A stretch of DNA of 60,000 bases from Liolophura sinensis. Taxonomy: Eukaryota > Mollusca > Polyplacophora > Chitonida > Chitonidae. Positions 25,498 through 37,848 of this stretch are shown here, one piece after another. The DNA lies in the NCBI RefSeq assembly GCF_032854445.1, contig NC_088301.1, forward strand, positions 57,302,512-57,362,511. Direction: 5' to 3'. Each line of letters starts with the position of its first letter. Position 1 is the stretch's first letter. The notes beneath the pieces are model-generated. The model saw nothing but the letters and a program-made list of their open reading frames with translations. It was not told where the DNA came from and searched no databases. A program made the translations under genes and the position numbers.

Positions 25498-28440
25498 CGG
25501 TTGATTATTTAACCGTCATAGTCTTGGTGCAGGCTTACAGACGAATTGTGTGCTGTTTGGTTTTACGAAAGAGATGTCACAACAGTTCCACAAATCTTAT
25601 CGTAGACATATGAGTTATAACGGCATGTCTTTAAGATTAATGTTACCATGGTAGTTACTGTAAAGTACTCAAAGATGGCTTATGGAACCGGGCGCTGGAC
25701 GAATAAATGAACAAAAAGGATATTACAAAAAGCAAGAAAATCTATATTTGCAACAAACCACTGTACTTAGTCTTCTGTACGAAGTTTTCAAAGAAACACA
25801 TCTTAACTGACACTATCCAAGTGTCTTACAAGTGGCTTAATTCGTATAATCACAATTAAATGTTTTAAGCGTACAAAGAGACCATATAGAGTATGAGTAA
25901 CCCCCACCCCCACTGAGCTGTTACTTGAACCTCTACATTCTTCATGTGTTTCTTGTATGTCGATAGACCGCAAACGCATATGAGTCTGTTGAACAATACG
26001 ATTAACTGGACATTTGGATGCCATTATCTGGTGGCAGAAAACCATCCAAAGTACACCTGAACACTATATATATGTTCAATGAATATCCTGTTTTATGAAA
26101 TTTCAAAGGCATTTTTTGAGAACTGATGAAGAAATCACCCATTTTACGGGTCACTTTAAGTCATTTTAATCAACTTAATATACTTGAGCAGTCAGTCGTT
26201 TTAATTAAATATAATTATATATAATTTAATATAATATGACAGTTATTAATAAGCTCGGTCTGAGAGCACTCATGCGTGTCTATTAGGACGTACTCTACAG
26301 ACGGTCAACCCACATCCGTCGGTGGCGTGAGTAACTATAAGGGCCTAATGGATCCCTGAGTGTCAAAGACAGACCAGTAAAAAGACAAATATTCATCAAT
26401 AATATCTGTTTATTTCACGTTGTTGTTGTTACACTATTTTTTGTTGAGGTCGAATAGGTAGACGAGTTGTCCAATATTGTAGTCCCACTTCTAAAATGCA
26501 TTTTCACATAAAATAAACCCGATCGTAATTTAGATCATTGCAACTATACGTCGACTGAATATAATAAAGGCCAAGCCTTGCCGTGCAAGGATACTATGTG
26601 GCAGGAAATTTACAAGTCATTATATCTCGAATTTATGTTTTAATTGTAATGTTTAGTAACGCAGGTAGATTAAAACACGGTCTATGACACGGTCTATTAA
26701 ACACTGGTTTCTTCACATATCTAAACTCAAAATTATAATATATATCATGGGAACCTTTCTTCACCTATGTTCAAGCTCAGACAGTAAAGCTCTTGTTGAC
26801 TCTGGTGCAGGAAGTTCACCGCCATATGCCCCGTTTTCTCAACCAATAAACCTGACCGCTTAGACGTGAAACACATTCATATATATCAGTGCGGCGGAAA
26901 ACACCAACCAACCAGAAATAATTTGCCATATGCGAAGTATATGCAAAGCCCAATTTTATTTTCTTTAGTTCGAAGTCCGATGATAATTAGGATCACAGAA
27001 AGGGTATGTGGATTTTATGGCATCACGCGAAGTATATATTTACGTTCCAGTCTGTACCAGCGTTTAGTGTATTACATTCACACGCCAATCCGGCTTCGCA
27101 TCGATGAAGCTAAAGACATGCAACGGCGTGTGTCATACATGAAGCCTTTTATCCATGCATGTGGCGACCGAAAGGACTTTCCATTTCCGCAATGTTTAAA
27201 GACTTAAATAAAACACATAGCCTTTTCCATCAGGTATAACCACCAATAGCCTATGTGTATGTTTAGTGTCTGCTTTGTTAAGTTTTCACCACAAGTAAAG
27301 CTTTCGCCGCAAAAAGATCAACACCTACAACTGTCTGTAATTAAGGATCTCAAAAATACTGATTGCCATGCATCGTATATAACAAGACCCCGGGCGAATT
27401 TCCCAGCTGCTTAAAATACACAGGTTCAAATCCAGCTATAGTTCGACCGCGGCTACAATAGGGGGTATAGACAGGTACTTGGCAAAGGACGGTGCATGGT
27501 ATAATCCAGAATACACCTAAAGCCTATACCTCAAATTTTCGATATATATTGAATTATTGTCTTATTACAGAAAACCTGTTGGTACGTTTATAGGCACTTG
27601 AAAGTGACAAAATAGTTTTATTTTATACGTAGAACCATTGTAGGCAGTCGTCAGTCCGTTCCAATTTTGGTGGTTATATCACAGCGCACATATACAATGA
27701 CTGGGTAGGCCTACCGCATGGACACTAGAGTCATACAATTACCAAGATAAATAAACGTTCTAATGTGTATTTCACTGTTGTCCTTCTTCGATTTACAGAT
27801 AAATAAACTCATTCAGGTTTCCGAGCTGGTCATCTGGCCATTTAAGAAACTTTTTTGTAAGTTACTTACTTTCTTTACGCATTCTCAGGTGGAATCTAAA
27901 CCATGTTAACAACGTAGTTAATTTGCAAGGTTAATTAGTTTGACACAAATAATCTTTTTCCCTTGTGGCTGATACATGGACGACAGTGTGCGCCAATAGG
28001 CATGCCTTCATAAAAGGGTGCAAAATTTAGTTGAAATGAATGATTTCTACGTGAAGAAATTCTACTGGTTCAGGAAATATATGCTTTATTAAAGCTAAAC
28101 AAATTAACAAATGAATAAACCATTGTAATTGTTAGTTGTTTTAAGGTCTGAATTTAAGTAAGTCTGAATTTAAGCCAATGTAATGTTAAGTTTTGCGGTT
28201 AATTTTGTGGTCTAGAGCATGTGAGGCTATAAGATCGTTGCACACAGCCGCCCTGGATCGAGTCTTAACCACTTACACAAAAAAAAACCTTTGAGAACGA
28301 CTGGCATCACGAGGAAAATTTGTAATTAGTCAAAGCTTTATTTTAGGCCCACGAGGCAATCTCGGGGGGCGTTGGTGTTTATGGGCAAGTCCGGCAAACT
28401 TATTTCCTGTTACACAATTTCCATAAAAAAAGTATCCCAG
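25498..28440. other. Intergenic sequence upstream of galaxin-like gene A
   Basis: AT-rich and without a supported exon. Around 27380-27450 there is a B-box-like GGTTCAAATCC, probably a decayed SINE head. The open frame at 26866-27207 (113 codons) has no signal peptide, domain or repeat I can recognise. Confidence 0.45.
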
Positions 28441-28446
28441 AAATGG

Positions 28447-28454
28447 TATAAAAG
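28447..28454 (+). promoter_or_regulatory. TATA box of galaxin-like gene A
   Basis: TATAAAAG stands 99 bp upstream of a consensus splice donor (CAAG/GTAAGT, exon end 28545). Transcription would start about 30 bp downstream, near 28480, giving a non-coding first exon of about 65 nt. A TATA promoter fits a strongly expressed tissue-specific secretory gene. The transcription start is inferred. Confidence 0.65.
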
Positions 28455-28479
28455 TTGAGGATCTTGATATGTTTGGCCA

Positions 28480-28545
28480 CACATCGGTGAATCTGGTACC
28501 GCTACAGACCAACACACCGTGACAATATATTAGCTCCTGGACAAG
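28480..28545 (+). other. Probable non-coding first exon of galaxin-like gene A
   Basis: It lies between the TATA box and the GTAAGT donor at 28546. It contains no ATG that opens a useful frame. The next exon begins after the acceptor TTCTATTGCAG at 28757, 19 nt before the start codon. Confidence 0.5.
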
Positions 28546-28776
28546 GTAAGTTATACAAGTTATCTGTTTGTGTATGTCATTGCAAACCATGTTCTTTCAA
28601 TGTCCCAATTCTCCCCATAATGACCACACTTCATCGTCATGCACAGAACTGCGGCATAGATCAATTAGGTTAAAATCTCTTGATAAATCGAACATAATTT
28701 ACTTTCTCAAAGTTATATCTGCATTTGCAATACCAGGTGTATCCCTTTCTATTGCAGGAATACGCTGAAGTCCAGA

Positions 28777-31465
28777 ATGCGCATCGTCACGTATCTAGTG
28801 CCACTGACAGTGGTCGTGCATGCAACTTTCCTCTCCGTGTCCGCATCCAACGACGAGCAACAAGAGAGCGCGGATGTATACAAGAGACACGAGTACTACC
28901 ATCGACCAACCAGTGGTGAGTTCCATATTTGATGTATTTCTGGGATCACATGATTACGATTGTCTTACATAAGTTTTATAAATTTCAAAAATGGAAGGAA
29001 TTTTACAAGGAATGTTCTAGGAGAAAAAAATGATAGTGAATAATAGAAGTGACTGTGTGTCATATTTAAATTACACAGATTACATACCCTGTCTATTCTG
29101 GTTTAAAGATCTAGATCACGTATAATACATAGTCTCTGTTTAAAGGGCGAAGAAATGAGGCAACTTTCTCCCGGGTGATTATTGTTGTACACAGAGTAAT
29201 CGATTCCAGGTTTGATGGCGCTGATTAACAAGTCGTGTTACTGATTGAATCTTACCTGAGATACAATATAGTGTGTCTCAAAGATTACTAAAATTTCAGA
29301 TTTCTCCAAACATGATTCAAACGTTAACTTTGGAACACATCACACATATAAACAATTCATAGATGCTCGTAAAACCATGAATTGATATCCATTAACAAGA
29401 TTTTTTGAAATAAATGCTATATTATAAATCGCCATACAGGTAAAGCCTGAAAACGGCAAAGCTGGCACAAATCGCTGAGTCCATCGCGCCCTCCATCTTT
29501 AACACCCCGTAATTTATACTGGGGGTGTGTTGCCTCTTAACCGTTGAGAGTCGTTAAAACTACCAGCTTGTTCGTGTAAACTCGGAACCTATGCCCATCA
29601 TTCCGGTTTCCCAATCGTCAAGCTGAAAACGAACTGTACTGTTCGCTACCTTCGGGGAAGAAGAGTTCTACCGGAAATGTACGAACTGCACTTCGGCGGT
29701 TTCCGACGGCAATTCTCCACCTAACACAGAAGACTTCAGGACTAGTTCTTAGGCAAAATCTCTCACAGCGGATTTTGGCGCTGACTTATAATCAACTTAA
29801 AGTACATATTAGAATTTTTTTTGGCATGCACCTGCAATCAATGGTAGTTGATTGATATTTAAATTTTCTTCTCCTTTAACAGGTGGTGGATGCAAGGGAC
29901 GTTCCTGCTGCGGTTCCAGAAGGTATATATCACTACTATACAAATGCTGCGGTGATAGAATCATTAAAAAGAGTGACGGGTGCTGCTATGATCATCCTTA
30001 CAATCCCCAATTTGAAAAGTGCTGTGGAAAAGATGTCATCAACTTGAAGAAGGGCGAAGAATGCTGCTACGGAAAGAAATACAACAAGAACAAATACACC
30101 TGCTGTGGGAAAAAAGTTGTGCCTAAGAAAAACTGTTGCCATGGTTATCCTTACGAATCAAAATGGGAAAAGTGCTGTGGAAAAGATGTCATCAACTTGA
30201 AGAAGGGCGAAGAATGCTGCTACGGAAAGAAATACAACAAGAACAAATACACCTGCTGTGGGAAAAAAGTTGTGCCTAAGAAAAACTGTTGCCATGGTTA
30301 TCCTTACGAATCAAAAAGGGAAAAGTGCTGCGGAAAAAATGTCATCAACTTGAAGAAGGGCGAAGAATGCTGCTACGGAAAGAAATACAACAAGAACAGG
30401 TACACTTGCTGTGGGAAAAAAGTTGTACGTAAGGGCAACTGTTGCTATGGTTACTCTTACGACCCAAAATGGGAAAAGTGCTGCGGAAAAGATGTCATCA
30501 GCTTGAAGAAGGGCGAAGAATGCTGCTACGGAAAGAAATACAACAAGAACAGGTACACTTGCTGTGGGAAAAAAGTTGTACGTAAGGGCAACTGTTGCTA
30601 TGGTTACTCTTACAACCCAAAATGGCAAAAGTGCTGCGGAAAAGATGTCATCAGCTTGAAGAAGGGCGAAGAATGCTGCTACGGAAAGAAATACAACAAG
30701 AACAAATACACCTGCTGTGGGAAAAAAGTTGTACCAAAGAACAGATGTTGCTATGGTTACTCTTACGACCCAAAATGGGAAAAGTGCTGCGGCAAAGATG
30801 TCATCAACTTGAAGAAGGGCGAAAAATGCTGCTACGGAAAGAAATACAACAAGAACAAATACACCTGCTGTGGGAAAAAAGTTGTACCAAAGGGCAGATG
30901 TTGCTATGGGTACTCGTACGACCCAAAATTGGAAAAGTGCTGCGGCAAAGATGTCATCAGCTTGAAGAAGGGCGAAGAATGCTGCTACGGAAAGAAATAC
31001 AACAAGAACAAATACACCTGCTGTGGGAAAAAAGTTGTGCCTAAGAAAAACTGTTGCCATGGTTATCCTTACGAATCAAAAAGGGAAAAGTGCTGCGGAA
31101 AAAATGTCATCAACTTGAAGAAGGGCGAAGAATGCTGCTACGGAAAGAAATACAACAAGAACAGGTACACTTGCTGTGGGAAAAAAGTTGTACGTAAGGG
31201 CAACTGTTGCTATGGTTATCCCTACGAGCGAAAATGGGAAAAGTGCTGCAACAAGAAAGTCATCAGTTTGACGGAAGGTTTCGACTGTTGTTACGGAGAG
31301 GCATACAACACAAAAAAATATGTCTGCTGCGGAAAGAAGGTTGTGAAAAAGGGATACTGCTGTGGGACGTCTGAATACGATCCAACATGGCAAGCTTGTT
31401 GTCCTGGATATCTTGTAGTCAGCAAATCTTACCAAGGTAACCCTTGCCATTACTACAAGTACTAA
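28777..31465 (+). CDS. Galaxin-like secreted di-cysteine repeat protein (gene A)
   Basis: Galaxins are secreted Cys-Cys repeat proteins of calcified matrices (coral skeleton, mollusc shell). Exons 28777-28915 and 29883-31465 join in phase 1 (GTGAGT donor, TTTAACAG acceptor), giving 573 residues. Residues 1 to about 23 (MRIVTYLVPL...FLSVSA) form a signal peptide. A short acidic, Tyr-rich linker follows, then the Cys-rich body. The body contains a divergent leading unit and eight tandem 51-residue units (30053-31276, exactly 8 x 153 bp). Each unit has four CC pairs at spacings 13-11-13-14, for example CCYGKKYNKN, YTCCGKKVV, CCHGYPY and EKCCGKDVI. A degenerate last unit ends the protein. The body is rich in Lys, Tyr and Gly and strongly basic. 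No transmembrane segment is seen. Long frames on the opposite strand are shadows of the repeat. A role in shell or other extracellular matrix is inferred from the family. Confidence 0.9.
30053..31276 (+). repeat. Coding tandem repeat of gene A, 8 x 153 bp
   Basis: Eight in-frame units without length change. Units 2 and 7 are identical in protein, and the block covering unit 7 and the start of unit 8 repeats the block of units 2-3 at an offset of exactly 765 bp (five units). Identity is at the DNA level, including silent positions, so the array has been homogenised recently. Confidence 0.92.
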
Positions 31466-31770
31466 ATTTTAGCTCTGCCCGGCCAATGACCAGCCAGATC
31501 TTTCCACAATCATCCTATCGACGTTATGTATTGTGAAATATGCCTCACGGAAAAAAAACATTGTTTTTAATCTCATAAATATTAAAAGGAACCACTGTTT
31601 CTTACTAACTTTGGATACAAAACTAACTGAAAGTTATAACGTCTACAACTGAAGCATTTATCCCTATTTACAATATGATAAACTCAACTTCTGTGCTGTT
31701 TGTTTATAAAATATGTGCACATATGTGATATGTTTGTATTTATATACAGTATAATTTAATTGATGTTTCC

Positions 31771-31798
31771 AATAAAACTCTTTCTACTGTGTAATAAA
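31771..31798 (+). terminator. Polyadenylation signals of gene A
   Basis: Two AATAAA hexamers at 31771-31776 and 31793-31798, about 300 bp after the stop codon. Sequence between them and just after (ACTGTGTAATAAAAC, TGTGTTTTGTCTTC) is U/GU-rich, as expected downstream of a cleavage site. Confidence 0.65.
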
Positions 31799-31876
31799 AC
31801 TGTGTTTTGTCTTCATGGATTCTGCAGGATAGCATTTCGAATATCACGCTTTCCCTGGATATTTTGATCAATTTGT

Positions 31877-32042
31877 TATTTATTTATTTATTTATTTGAT
31901 TGGTGTTTAACTCCGTACTCAAAAATATTTCACTTGTATGACTGTGGTCAGCATTGTGGTCGGAGGAAATCGGACAGAGCTCGGGGGAAACCCATGTCCA
32001 TCTGCAGGTTACTGGCAGAACTTCCCACGTACGGCCGGATAT
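31877..32042 (+). repeat. Molluscan interspersed repeat
   Basis: Starts with (TTTA)n, then GATTGGTGTTTAACTCCGTA, AAAATATTTCACTTGTATGA, GGAGGAAATCGGACAGAGCT and CCATCTGCAGGTTACTGGCA, ending CACGTACGGCCGG. It is the same family as the fragment at 58791-58885. I recall this family as common in bivalves; the precise classification is not known to me. Confidence 0.7.
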
Positions 32043-32056
32043 TTGCTCAAGCCCCT

Positions 32057-32366
32057 TTATAGAATATTTACAACCCACTGATGTAAACCACTGGTTATGG
32101 AATATTTACAACCCACTGATGTAAGCCACTGGTTATGGAATATTTACAACCCACTGATGTAAGCCGCTGGTTATGGAATATTTACAACCCACTGATGTAA
32201 GCCACTGGTTATGGAATATTTACAACCCACTGATGTAAACCACTTGTTATGGAATATTTACAACCCACTGATGTAAGCCACTGGTTATGGAATATTTACA
32301 ACCCACTGATGTAAGCCAATGGTTATGGAATATTTACAAACCAATGATGTCAGCCACTGGTTATAG
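32057..32366 (+). repeat. Minisatellite, 38-bp unit, about 8 copies
   Basis: Unit TATGGAATATTTACAACCCA followed by CTGATGTAAGCCACTGGT. The copies differ by one to three bases. The array starts within about 15 bp of the end of the preceding interspersed repeat, so it may have grown from sequence at that insertion edge. Confidence 0.92.
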
Positions 32367-35300
32367 ATTGATTGTTTGATTGCTTAACTGATCAACAAAA
32401 TGGTTGAAAAATGTCGATTATTTGGTGATTGAAGCTCTAAATATGTTATCGTTGCTGCGCACCATTGATTTCTGGTTTGACCCAAAAGCTAACAAACTGA
32501 CCACGCAATTACTCAATTTTAAGAGCTGAGCGTTGAAGAGAAGACAATCTGAGTTGTACACTCTCTATGTGATAGAGATATTATATTATTAGCAACTGCC
32601 AAGTCGAATGCAAAGTACTGTTGATACAGGGTTGATAAAAATGGCTATAGACGGATAACCAAATATTTCAAGTCCTAACCATTGTCATGCTTTTGAAGCT
32701 ATAAGTCATAAGTGTTAGTTGCATTAGACAATTATTAGCCCACCAATTAGAGCAGTCCCTACTTATAATTTAACGACTGGTAATATATAGACCTACATGA
32801 TGAATTTCCCATTTTAACATAAATTGTTCTATACGAAATTTCAAACAATATTGTATATCATGCCTAGAACATGGCCTTCCCTGCAACACTGATATTGTAT
32901 TTCTTACATACTCCCTTGGAAACTGGCGTTTTAGGACGTTTTGGAAATGAATTATGCGATTATCGGCGTGGAACGCCCATTCATTGCCTATGAGTGACAT
33001 GGAAATGTCGGGCATGACGTCTAGATTGGAAGATACAGTTTTCTATTTTCGGGTTGTGTTCTGGGTTGTTTTAAAATCGCTACGGCTCGTCCGTCAAAAT
33101 TTCTGTCACATTGGTATTGTACCTTGCCCCTATTGAACTCTTTGCTTGTTTGTGTATCTCTCTAACCGTCCACCGAGCCGACTGTATAAATCTCTGGATG
33201 TACCAGTTCTTTTCTTAATAATACAATTAACATGAAGCTGAATCTTTTTCGGTATCTTATTTTCCTTCAGTCTGTCTGTTTCTATTAACACCGGGAATGT
33301 AACGTTGTTAGTGAAAGTAGCATGCTTTTCAAGATCATTGTTAATAATGGATTTCGGTACCATGTTCGTCGTGTTATAAGTATGTCTTCATGTGCTCAGC
33401 TGACCTAAGCTGACCTAAGCTGACCTAAGTTGAGGTAAGCTGAGCACATGAAACTCTGAAGACATTATAACCAGTCAATGCCGGATTCAGTTATTCTATG
33501 GAGTAACTTATAGTGAACAGCGTTACAAAATCAGCCTAGATTTGACACAAAATTTTTAATGAAGAAATTATTTTTTTGGCTTTATAAAAGCTCCTTTAAA
33601 GTGAAATTGTCTAAATATCCTTTTTATGGTTCTTTAATGCCTAAATTGGTTTTTTAAAAGCCTATATAAGGCTTTACTGAAGTCTGACATAAATGAAATA
33701 ATTGTCTAAAAGTAAGGATCCGTGCAGTAGATTGATGAAATTTCCATCACAATTTATTTCATTTATCCGTGCAAAAAGTCATTTATCATGTACTTCAGCC
33801 TTCTATAAAGTACCGGAAATATGTACAGACTGTATGTATTATAGTTAATAATGAGATATCTCCAAACCCTCAGGGACTTTCTTTCCATTAGAGCAAGTTT
33901 GTCTCGAAATATTTATCATGAACGCGATGTTGCCGGAATAAATGAGGAAGATTTATTCAATAAGTTCTTCTATTACACCGCCCCTACCCCCACCCCCTCA
34001 AGGCTCTTGGCGTGAACTGCGCGAAAAGCGTTACTCCAGAACAAATTGGTCTATATATTTATGCCATGGGCAATAACTTAATAGAACTATATTCAAGGCT
34101 AAACATGATATGGACATGACATTGAAATATTAATTCAGTGTGACAAAAAACATTTATACATTTATACAATAATGTTAAAAATCATTTCCATATGAACACA
34201 TAACGTATGATTAGCATAAAAAATATTTTTTCAAATGACATATGGAACATGTGTTACATGAATGTGTGAATATTCAAGAATTGGAATTTCAATATTTTCA
34301 TATGGCTGCAAAAGTGACCCTATACAACCAATCAAAACTCTCTTCTAATATCTGCCAATTTTGGAGCATGACGAAGATGGTGCTCAGTTAATGGCTCTTA
34401 CTTTAGGAAAACAAAACAACAGTAACAATTTGCCTCAATCAAAAATATGCGTGCATAAAATAAAGATGATGTTTACGAACATCACTGGGGAGATAAATAC
34501 TTCCCAGTTCAATGTTTTGGAAGCTGGGAGCAGCCATCCTGTCAGAGTGTTATCAGTGATGGGCCTCTGATACTGCAGGCAAATGTATTAGACACATAAC
34601 TATAATAGCCGATTTTGACTTACTGGCTTATACAACCGCCAAACTATTCGTTGTTTTTTATATAATACATAACGAAATCCTTGAGACGTTTTTTCCTTCT
34701 AGAAATTTACACATCTTTATGAGGGATAATAAAACAGTTCAGTCCCATCTCAAATTTTTACATACTCACATACAGCTGGACATAGAACTTCTCAAAACGT
34801 GTCACAATTGACACATTTGTGAAAGTGGTTCCATTCATAAATAAGAAAAAGGACACCATCGAGTGATTTTAATTTCATATTCAATGTTAAAAATATATAC
34901 TCAATAATTTTTTCTCTTCTTCAAAACGTGAAACATCTATAATTGAGTCAATAAATATTGCAATTCTTGAGCAACCATACATAACTATTAAGACAATTTA
35001 AATGTCGTGGAGTGTGGAGGCTGAAATTTTATCATAATTCCTTTAATTAATTTATCATGAAACCTTTTTCATAATTCATTATCTCTTTGGGTTTTTTTCC
35101 CAAAACATATTTTATTTGATAAGAAATAAACGTATTTTGGCTGAATTTCTGACTGAAAAATCAGTCAGTCAGAAAACAGGACAGAGTCTTGTCTTCTTTC
35201 TCGGGACCATAAAGATGAAAGTTCAAACTATTTCCTTTAAAGATCTTTATTGTGCAGTGCTGAGAAACAATGGATACTGACAGATATGTGGTAAATTCGA

Positions 35301-37344
35301 GATCAATGCGCCATTGCCGAAGGATTACGTTGAGTTTATTCGTTTGTTAATGCACCAGTAGGAGTGTGTAATTGTGGTCTTACGGTATTTACCCGTCTAT
35401 CAACACCCACTTACACAGCAGAATTACTGGCTTTCCCTCAAATACACAGACGATCTTTCTGTCAAGAATTAGCATATTTTATCCATGTACTCTATTTCAA
35501 ATTCATTGGCAAGTTTACAAATGGCTGTGAACAAAATGAGTGATTTGCGATACAAATTGGTCGTCTCGATCTACTATATAACGCGCCACACCATTTGTAA
35601 TCTATCCATCCTCAATAATATAAAGGACATACGCATCTTGTGTCCAGAGCGTATCTTGTATATAAAGACTCTACTTAATTGCACTGGGTCAGGTTGAATG
35701 TATCACTATAGCAAAAGATCAGACTCTCCATCTGTGGGCGAAACTATAGCTTGACCTTGTAATGGAACAAGTCCTAATGATAATGAAGGCCGATGTGGGT
35801 GAGAGTTTTTCCCCTTAATGGCATGTCTTCATAGACCACGGGATCCTCCAATAAATATCGACATAGCATCAAGTGTGAAATAAACAGTTTCAAATTGTGT
35901 ACAAAACATTATGGCTGCAAAGAACGGTAACTCGACACAAATGTTACATGGACTTAGATTTAGTTGATACATACAAAGGCCACGATGTTGTAAACTGACA
36001 ACATGGATCAATGAACATACTCGTTGCGGATGTATTATACAGTGAAATCTGCTGCTCTCCCATTCTCTGGCAGGTTTTACTGTACATTTTCAATTTTGTT
36101 AATAAAGTTTTGTATGTAGTAACTAAAACCTGTTGAATGAAAGTTACAGCCAAAGCAGCCAGAGTTGGATTTGAATACACATCTCTATTGATGGTTTCTG
36201 ACTTGAAAGTCGCAGTGAGCCAGCGTTTCAGCCGACCTAAATCATTCTAGTCACCATTCTCCGAGCCTGCCTAGCATAAGTTTAAAATTATTTATTTGTA
36301 AACCAGATGTATCTATAGTATTAGATCACCAACCATGTATACTTGTGGGTATTCTCCGAGCCTCTCTGGGGTACGTTTACCTCGATATACCTGATACTCA
36401 TTTTACCGCTTCTTACATTCTTAAACATGGCATTTTTTGTCAACCAATGTAAGAAGGCATTTTAGCCAGTATATCTGCCTCTACCAAAGCTGTGCTTTAA
36501 AACAAACGAAGACATCTGATGGCTTTGGAATTGTTGCAAAGTTACTCAAGTTTATACTGAACCTGTGTCGGCTGACACTTGACATGTTAAAGTACAGATG
36601 CACATTCACGGTAATTTAAATAATTAACATCTGACAATCATTTCTAATGAAATACATGTACAAAGTATGCCATAGGCTATGTTAATATGTTTACAAAATG
36701 GTATCATAAAACATCAGACAGACAAACCTGATCAAGAAATTAAAAACAAAAAACGCGTCATTCACGTATTCTTCTCGGCAAGCAGAAACAAAGATCTTAA
36801 CATACGTATTTAAAGTTTCTCTGTTTTACCCGTTTGGTTAATTAATCCACTAGTTCATTAAATATTATGTTTTGGTCTTTTTTAACGACGATATGTTCCG
36901 ACTCTACTCGCTTCCCCTCCCCTACCGTTTAGCCTTTTAACCTATAAAGAGCTGTTTTATATGTGGCTTTACATCTTGTTTTGCCTCGAGGATCCACACT
37001 CCCTACTTCTTGACCTATTTACATGTAGACGTACACAGATCTGAGCGATTTCTATTGGTTTTTTTCGACGAGACATCTTGCTGTTATGCGGATCTAAATT
37101 AATGTGAAGATTCTGTGTAGTACGATAATCACTAATGATAATTTACACACAAGGAAAAAAATAATGTAGTAAAAAATGAAAAGAAATCTTGTGTGTGTTA
37201 CAAAGTGCGAATATTTCTTTTTGAAATCATTGGACATCCCTCTGCACTTTTGGTTTAGTTCACTTGGGTACATCTTCGAGGCATAATGTCAAGATCGCCA
37301 GATATTTCAGGGTTTTGCAACATAATGCAACATAATCCTTCCTC
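32367..37344. other. Gene-poor stretch between gene A and the Penelope-like element
   Basis: About 5 kb of AT-rich sequence. Apart from the inverted repeat at 33374-33472 I see no supported gene. Short open frames lack domains and splice context. Confidence 0.45.
33374..33472. repeat. Inverted repeat with an internal 10-bp tandem repeat
   Basis: The left arm contains CATGTGCTCAGCT and the right arm AGCTGAGCACATG, its exact complement. The outer arms also pair imperfectly (TTATAAG.ATGTCTTC against GAAGACATTATAA). The centre is three copies of the 10-mer GACCTAAGCT, the last altered. It could form a long hairpin or be a small foldback element. Confidence 0.75.
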
Positions 37345-37535
37345 GAAGACGGGAGACATGGAATCAAACCTGGGCAGGGTGATACCAAACACTTTCAAAC
37401 TGGTATATACTTTTTGCTCTCTCGGGTGGTGCTTGGATATGACAGGATAGGGCAAGGAAACAGGGCTGGTTGACCCAGTCAGTATAATGACTATAATGGC
37501 TAGAACACTTCATAGCCCTGAGCTAGAAAAGTACA
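37345..37535 (+). repeat. Degenerate SINE copy
   Basis: GGGAGACATGGAATCAAACC then GATACCAAACACTTTCAAA parallels the head-body junction of the SINEs at 4.4 and 17.3 kb. Further on, GGCTGGTTGACC and CAGTATAATGACT match the 17.3-kb body. The tail is absent. Confidence 0.6.
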
Positions 37536-37848
37536 AACGGTATAGCTACATATAAATTTCCAGCCCTAGGGTAAAAGCTTATGACACAAGGTACACTCAT
37601 ACGAGGGCAGTCAGGGGTGACAAAATCCCCGCTTTCTGACTGGACAATACATTGACTTCCTCAACTCATCTCTCGTATATACCTTAGGCAACTTCCGCGT
37701 ACGTGATCGCAAAAATCTCACCCGGAACATTTGTGAGGCTAAATAACGCTCTTATTCACCCAAATCCAGCTGACGGAAATATGTTAACAATTTCCATTTA
37801 CCTATCTTGACAAAATTATCAAAAAATCATTGCAATCATTTTTCGTGT

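Noticed and set aside
26866-27207. 113-codon frame upstream of gene A
   Set aside because: No recognisable domain, signal peptide or repeat; the length is not exceptional for this region.
28205-28270. Possible tRNA gene
   Set aside because: A B-box-like GGATCGAGTC and flanking pairing are present, but the A box and cloverleaf are not convincing; more likely a decayed SINE head.
30595-31044. 149-codon Leu/Lys-rich frame on the plus strand inside gene A
   Set aside because: An alternative frame of the same repeat, with no start context or signal peptide.
30311-31060. 249-codon open frame on the minus strand inside gene A
   Set aside because: It is the antisense shadow of the 153-bp tandem repeat; a unit divisible by three without antisense stops stays open by construction.
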